A stretch of DNA of 8,229 nucleotides from assembly GCA_021781255.1 (NCBI GenBank), contig JAJXXG010000843.1, positions 1-8,229 of the forward strand, given 5' to 3'. Below the pieces are notes generated by a model. It saw nothing but the letters and a program-made list of their open reading frames with translations, was not told the DNA's origin and did not search any database. This document shows, in pieces, positions 5,915 to 8,229 of the stretch. The stretch is from Acidobacteriota bacterium (GTDB taxonomy: Bacteria > Acidobacteriota > Terriglobia > Terriglobales > Acidobacteriaceae). The first letter of the stretch is position 1. The number at the start of each line of letters is the position of its first letter. The translations under genes were made by a program, and so were the position numbers.

Positions 5915-6943
5915 TCACAGGATCTTCTTCCCAAATGCCGAGCAGGCCAGTTCCACGGCGAGATCGGCAGTGCGGTTGTGCTCGTCGATCACCGGGTTCA
6001 CCTCGACAACTTCGAAGCTGAGCAGGCGCCCGTGATCGGCGACGATCTCCATCGCCAGATGGGCCTCGCGATAGGTTGCGCCGCCGCGCACGGGCGTGCC
6101 CACGCCCGGAGCCTCCCTGGGATCGATCCAGTCCATATCGAGTGACACATGATAGCCGGCTGTCCCCCGCCCTGCCGCGCGCAACGCCTCTTCCATCACA
6201 GCCCGCATTCCCCGCTCGTCTATGTCGCGCATGGTGTAGATCTCGGTCATGCCGGCGCGGCGCAGGTTCTCGCGCTCGGCCTGGTCAATGTCGCGCACAC
6301 CCACGAGGACCGCGTTTTCAGGGGAGATCTTGGGTGCGTGGCCGAAGATGCCGGCGAGTGGTTCGGGCCCCAGTCCCAGCAGCGCGGCCAGGGGCATGCC
6401 GTGTACGTTGCCTGATGGGGAGGTTTCGGGCGTGTTGATGTCGGAGTGAGCGTCGATCCAGAGCAGGCCGATCTTCTGCTCCCTGCGACGATAGAACTCC
6501 GCCACGCCCGACACCGATCCGGCTGCCAGCGAGTGGTCGCCGCCCAGCAAGAGCGGGGTTTCGCCCGCTTCAAGCGCTGCCACCACGGCTTCGGCCGTGC
6601 GGGTGCAGGTCTTCGCAATCTCTTTCAGATAGTGGGCGCTTTTGTCGCCTCGGGTCTGCGTTTCGGCAATCTCGACGCGGATGTTGCCGGCATCCGTGAC
6701 GCGGTGGCCGAGAGCTTCAAGGCGCGCTTCGAGCCCGGCGACGCGCACCGCGGACGGCCCCATATCCACGCCGCGCCGGCTGGCGCCCAAGTCCAGCGGC
6801 ACACCGATCACGCGGATACGGTGAGCTGGTTGCACAGGGCCGCCGGACGAAACTTCGCCGGATCGGGCGGAACTAGTCACCGGTTTGCGGATTATCGTCA
6901 CACGCATACCTCGATGAAGCGGAGATGGGTCGTGCCTCGTCAT
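5915..6943 (-). CDS. rocF: Arginase (ureohydrolase family)
   Basis: The predicted reaction is hydrolysis of L-arginine to ornithine and urea in the cytoplasm by a binuclear manganese centre. Metal-ligand motifs are all visible: GGDHSLAAG (134-142), DAHSDIN (164-170) and SLDMDWIDP (267-275), with GNVHGMPLA (178-186) and the C-terminal EVNPVIDEHNRTA (314-326). RVIGVPLDLGASRRGVDMGPSAVR (44-67) is the usual arginase opening, favouring arginase over agmatinase. In SLDMDWIDP a tryptophan follows the second metal-binding Asp, where Ala, Gly or Ser is more common. The first 40 residues precede the normal family start and contain no domain. An ATG at 6907 or a GTG at 6835 could be the real start; the latter has GGCGG a few bases upstream. 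It is the first gene of the minus-strand cluster. Confidence 0.92.
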   Translation of the reverse strand: MTRHDPSPLHRGMRVTIIRKPVTSSARSGEVSSGGPVQPAHRIRVIGVPLDLGASRRGVDMGPSAVRVAGLEARLEALGHRVTDAGNIRVEIAETQTRGDKSAHYLKEIAKTCTRTAEAVVAALEAGETPLLLGGDHSLAAGSVSGVAEFYRRREQKIGLLWIDAHSDINTPETSPSGNVHGMPLAALLGLGPEPLAGIFGHAPKISPENAVLVGVRDIDQAERENLRRAGMTEIYTMRDIDERGMRAVMEEALRAAGRGTAGYHVSLDMDWIDPREAPGVGTPVRGGATYREAHLAMEIVADHGRLLSFEVVEVNPVIDEHNRTADLAVELACSAFGKKIL

Positions 6944-7121
6944 CTGCGGCTGCAGGATGCGAATCCCCCTGCCGCTCGGCGGATTATACCAAGCTGCCCC
7001 ACACCAAAGTACTATTCCACGAGTCTGTTGCTAGAGTAAAATATATGGATGCAATTTCCCCAGATTGCTCCGAGTCGCGGACAACCCAGATATTTCCGGC
7101 GCGCAAGAATGAGAGAAGACG
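6944..7121. promoter_or_regulatory. Divergent control region between arginase and the diguanylate cyclase
   Basis: The 178 bases between divergently read genes are visibly more AT-rich in the middle (6980-7060) than the coding DNA around them, as expected for back-to-back promoters. One good minus-strand -10 box is listed separately. For the plus strand, TAAAAT at 7037-7042 is a possible -10, but the matching -35 position (ATTCCA, 7014-7019) is poor. I see no clear operator palindrome. Confidence 0.5.
6983..6988 (-). promoter_or_regulatory. Candidate -10 box for the arginase-ddl cluster
   Basis: On the minus strand this reads TATAAT, a perfect consensus, within TTGGTATAATCC. It would place the transcription start about 30 bases before the longest arginase start codon. 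The -35 region at 17-base spacing (TACTTT) is weak. Confidence 0.4.
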
Positions 7122-8229
7122 ATGGACACCGGTGCTCGAAGTCAGCACGAGTGGAAAGATCGCAACGGTGGAGCGAAATTAGCGTTGACGAGACGACTTA
7201 TTTCCGCGGCCACCATAGTCTTTGCCAGCCTCCTGCAAGGAAGTGCAGCTGCGCAGACGCCCTTGACAGCGCTGACGGCCATTCTCCAGCGCGCCAGTTC
7301 CGAGGCAGACAAGGGTTTACCTGTCGCCCTTGAGACTGCAGTGGCGCATTTCCATTCCGATCAACGCGACATTTGCGCGATCTTTAGCTCCAGTCCTTTC
7401 TTTCACGATTTGCGCTCAAGAACTCTGCATCCACCGCCCGAAGATATCGCAGTGCTCGCCGGGAAAGGCTGGAAGAGTACGCACAACCTGATGGAGCTTA
7501 CCTGGTTTTTTCTGGTCGTGGCCCTCGCAGTGGGTATGTGCGGATGGTACCTGGAGTACAAAGACCGCCGTCAGATCATATCTCTGGCCTATGTGGAGCA
7601 CAGGCGCAGCAGCATCCTCGAAGATATCAACCACTCCAGGCCGCTGGCCGGAATTCTGGAGCGGATCACGGAACTGGTTTCGATGCGGCTCAATGGTGCT
7701 GCTTGCTGGTGTCAGGTTGCAGATGGCGCCACGCTGGGCAACCACCCACGGCAACTCTCGACCGCGACTCTGCGCACGGTCGAGCATCCGATTGCTTCCC
7801 GCTCCGGCCCGCCCCTGGGCGCCATCTATGCCGCTTTCCCGGCTCGCGCCAAACCCGGCGCCTTGGAGCAGAAGACTCTGATAATGGGCGCGGAGTTGGC
7901 CACTCTGGCCATCGAAACCTCGCGGCTCTACTCCGATCTCGTGCACCGCTCGGAGTTCGACCAGCTAACCGACGTGCCGAACCGCTTCTCCATGCAAAAG
8001 GCGCTGGACGCGCTGATTCAGAATGCCCGCCAGTCGGCCGCCATCTTCGGCGTGATTTATATCGACCTGAATGAATTTAAGCAGGTGAACGACGTGTACG
8101 GACACCTGACCGGCGACCTGTATCTGCAGGAGGTCGCGCGGCGCATGAAGAGTCAACTTCGCCCCGGCGACACCCTGGCTCGGTTGGGCGGCGACGAGTT
8201 CATCGTGCTGGTTTCCCGGGTCCACAATC
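7122..8229 (+). CDS. Membrane-bound GAF-GGDEF diguanylate cyclase (3' end missing)
   Basis: The frame starts at ATG 7122, just after an in-frame stop at 7110, and runs off the window; 369 residues are visible. Hydrophobic residues 26-44 ending in SAAAQ look like a signal peptide, followed by a ~75-residue exported segment, one transmembrane helix (~125-147, LTWFFLVVALAVGMCGWYL), a GAF-like domain (~160-275, with PLGAIYAAFP and AELATLAIETSRLYSDL) and a GGDEF domain. The cyclase shows LTDVPNR, the metal Asp in YIDLNEFK (D315), substrate Asn in VND (N323) and an intact GGDEF (356-360). RPGD (347-350), five residues before GGDEF, fits the inhibitory I-site. It should therefore make c-di-GMP from GTP with product feedback. 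A TTG at 7185, preceded by GGTGGAG, would give a more typical signal peptide and is an alternative start. Confidence 0.9.
   Translation, partial: MDTGARSQHEWKDRNGGAKLALTRRLISAATIVFASLLQGSAAAQTPLTALTAILQRASSEADKGLPVALETAVAHFHSDQRDICAIFSSSPFFHDLRSRTLHPPPEDIAVLAGKGWKSTHNLMELTWFFLVVALAVGMCGWYLEYKDRRQIISLAYVEHRRSSILEDINHSRPLAGILERITELVSMRLNGAACWCQVADGATLGNHPRQLSTATLRTVEHPIASRSGPPLGAIYAAFPARAKPGALEQKTLIMGAELATLAIETSRLYSDLVHRSEFDQLTDVPNRFSMQKALDALIQNARQSAAIFGVIYIDLNEFKQVNDVYGHLTGDLYLQEVARRMKSQLRPGDTLARLGGDEFIVLVSRVHN

Noticed and set aside
6446..7039. A 197-codon plus-strand open frame opposite arginase
   Set aside because: It is antisense to intact arginase metal-site motifs and runs through the divergent promoter region without a credible start.
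7538..8074. A 178-codon plus-strand open frame within the diguanylate cyclase region
   Set aside because: It is another frame of the same strand. The frame starting at 7122 carries the signal peptide, GAF and GGDEF motifs without interruption.

Overview
The window looks like chromosomal DNA from an Acidobacteriota bacterium, probably class Terriglobia. This is inferred from three things: the moderately high GC, a polysaccharide deacetylase/glycosyltransferase fusion of a kind typical of that group, and hairpin-rich intergenic repeats. No RNA gene, CRISPR array, transposase or integrase was seen.

Layout. (1) Bases 2-2272, + strand: the 3' part of a large envelope gene. It encodes the tail of a probable glycoside hydrolase family 18 domain, a complete NodB deacetylase domain and a complete membrane-embedded processive GT2 synthase. 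(2) Bases 2273-2605: a 333-base gap with one weak terminator-like hairpin. (3) Bases 2606-3739, + strand: a single gene of the uroporphyrinogen decarboxylase superfamily, more like the methyltransferase branch than haem HemE. (4) Bases 3740-3934: a convergent intergenic region with two copies of a composite repeat, each a stem-loop with its own stem sequence followed by a nearly invariant 21-base tail. (5) Bases 3935-6943, - strand: three co-directional genes read as arginase, then D-alanine--D-alanine ligase, then a small single-pass membrane protein, probably one transcription unit with a TATAAT box near 6985. (6) Bases 6944-7121: divergent control region. (7) Bases 7122-8229, + strand: a membrane-bound GAF-GGDEF diguanylate cyclase cut by the window end.

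The most unusual feature is inside ddl. Two tandem 42-base palindromic units are inserted in frame in the ATP-grasp region, each adding 14 residues. This recalls the protein-coding palindromic elements known from Rickettsia, and its form resembles the hairpin repeats at 3766-3896.

The shared theme is the cell envelope: polysaccharide synthesis and deacetylation, peptidoglycan precursor synthesis and c-di-GMP signalling. The genes belong to at least four transcription units, so a joint system is not shown. Arginase may simply be nitrogen or polyamine metabolism.
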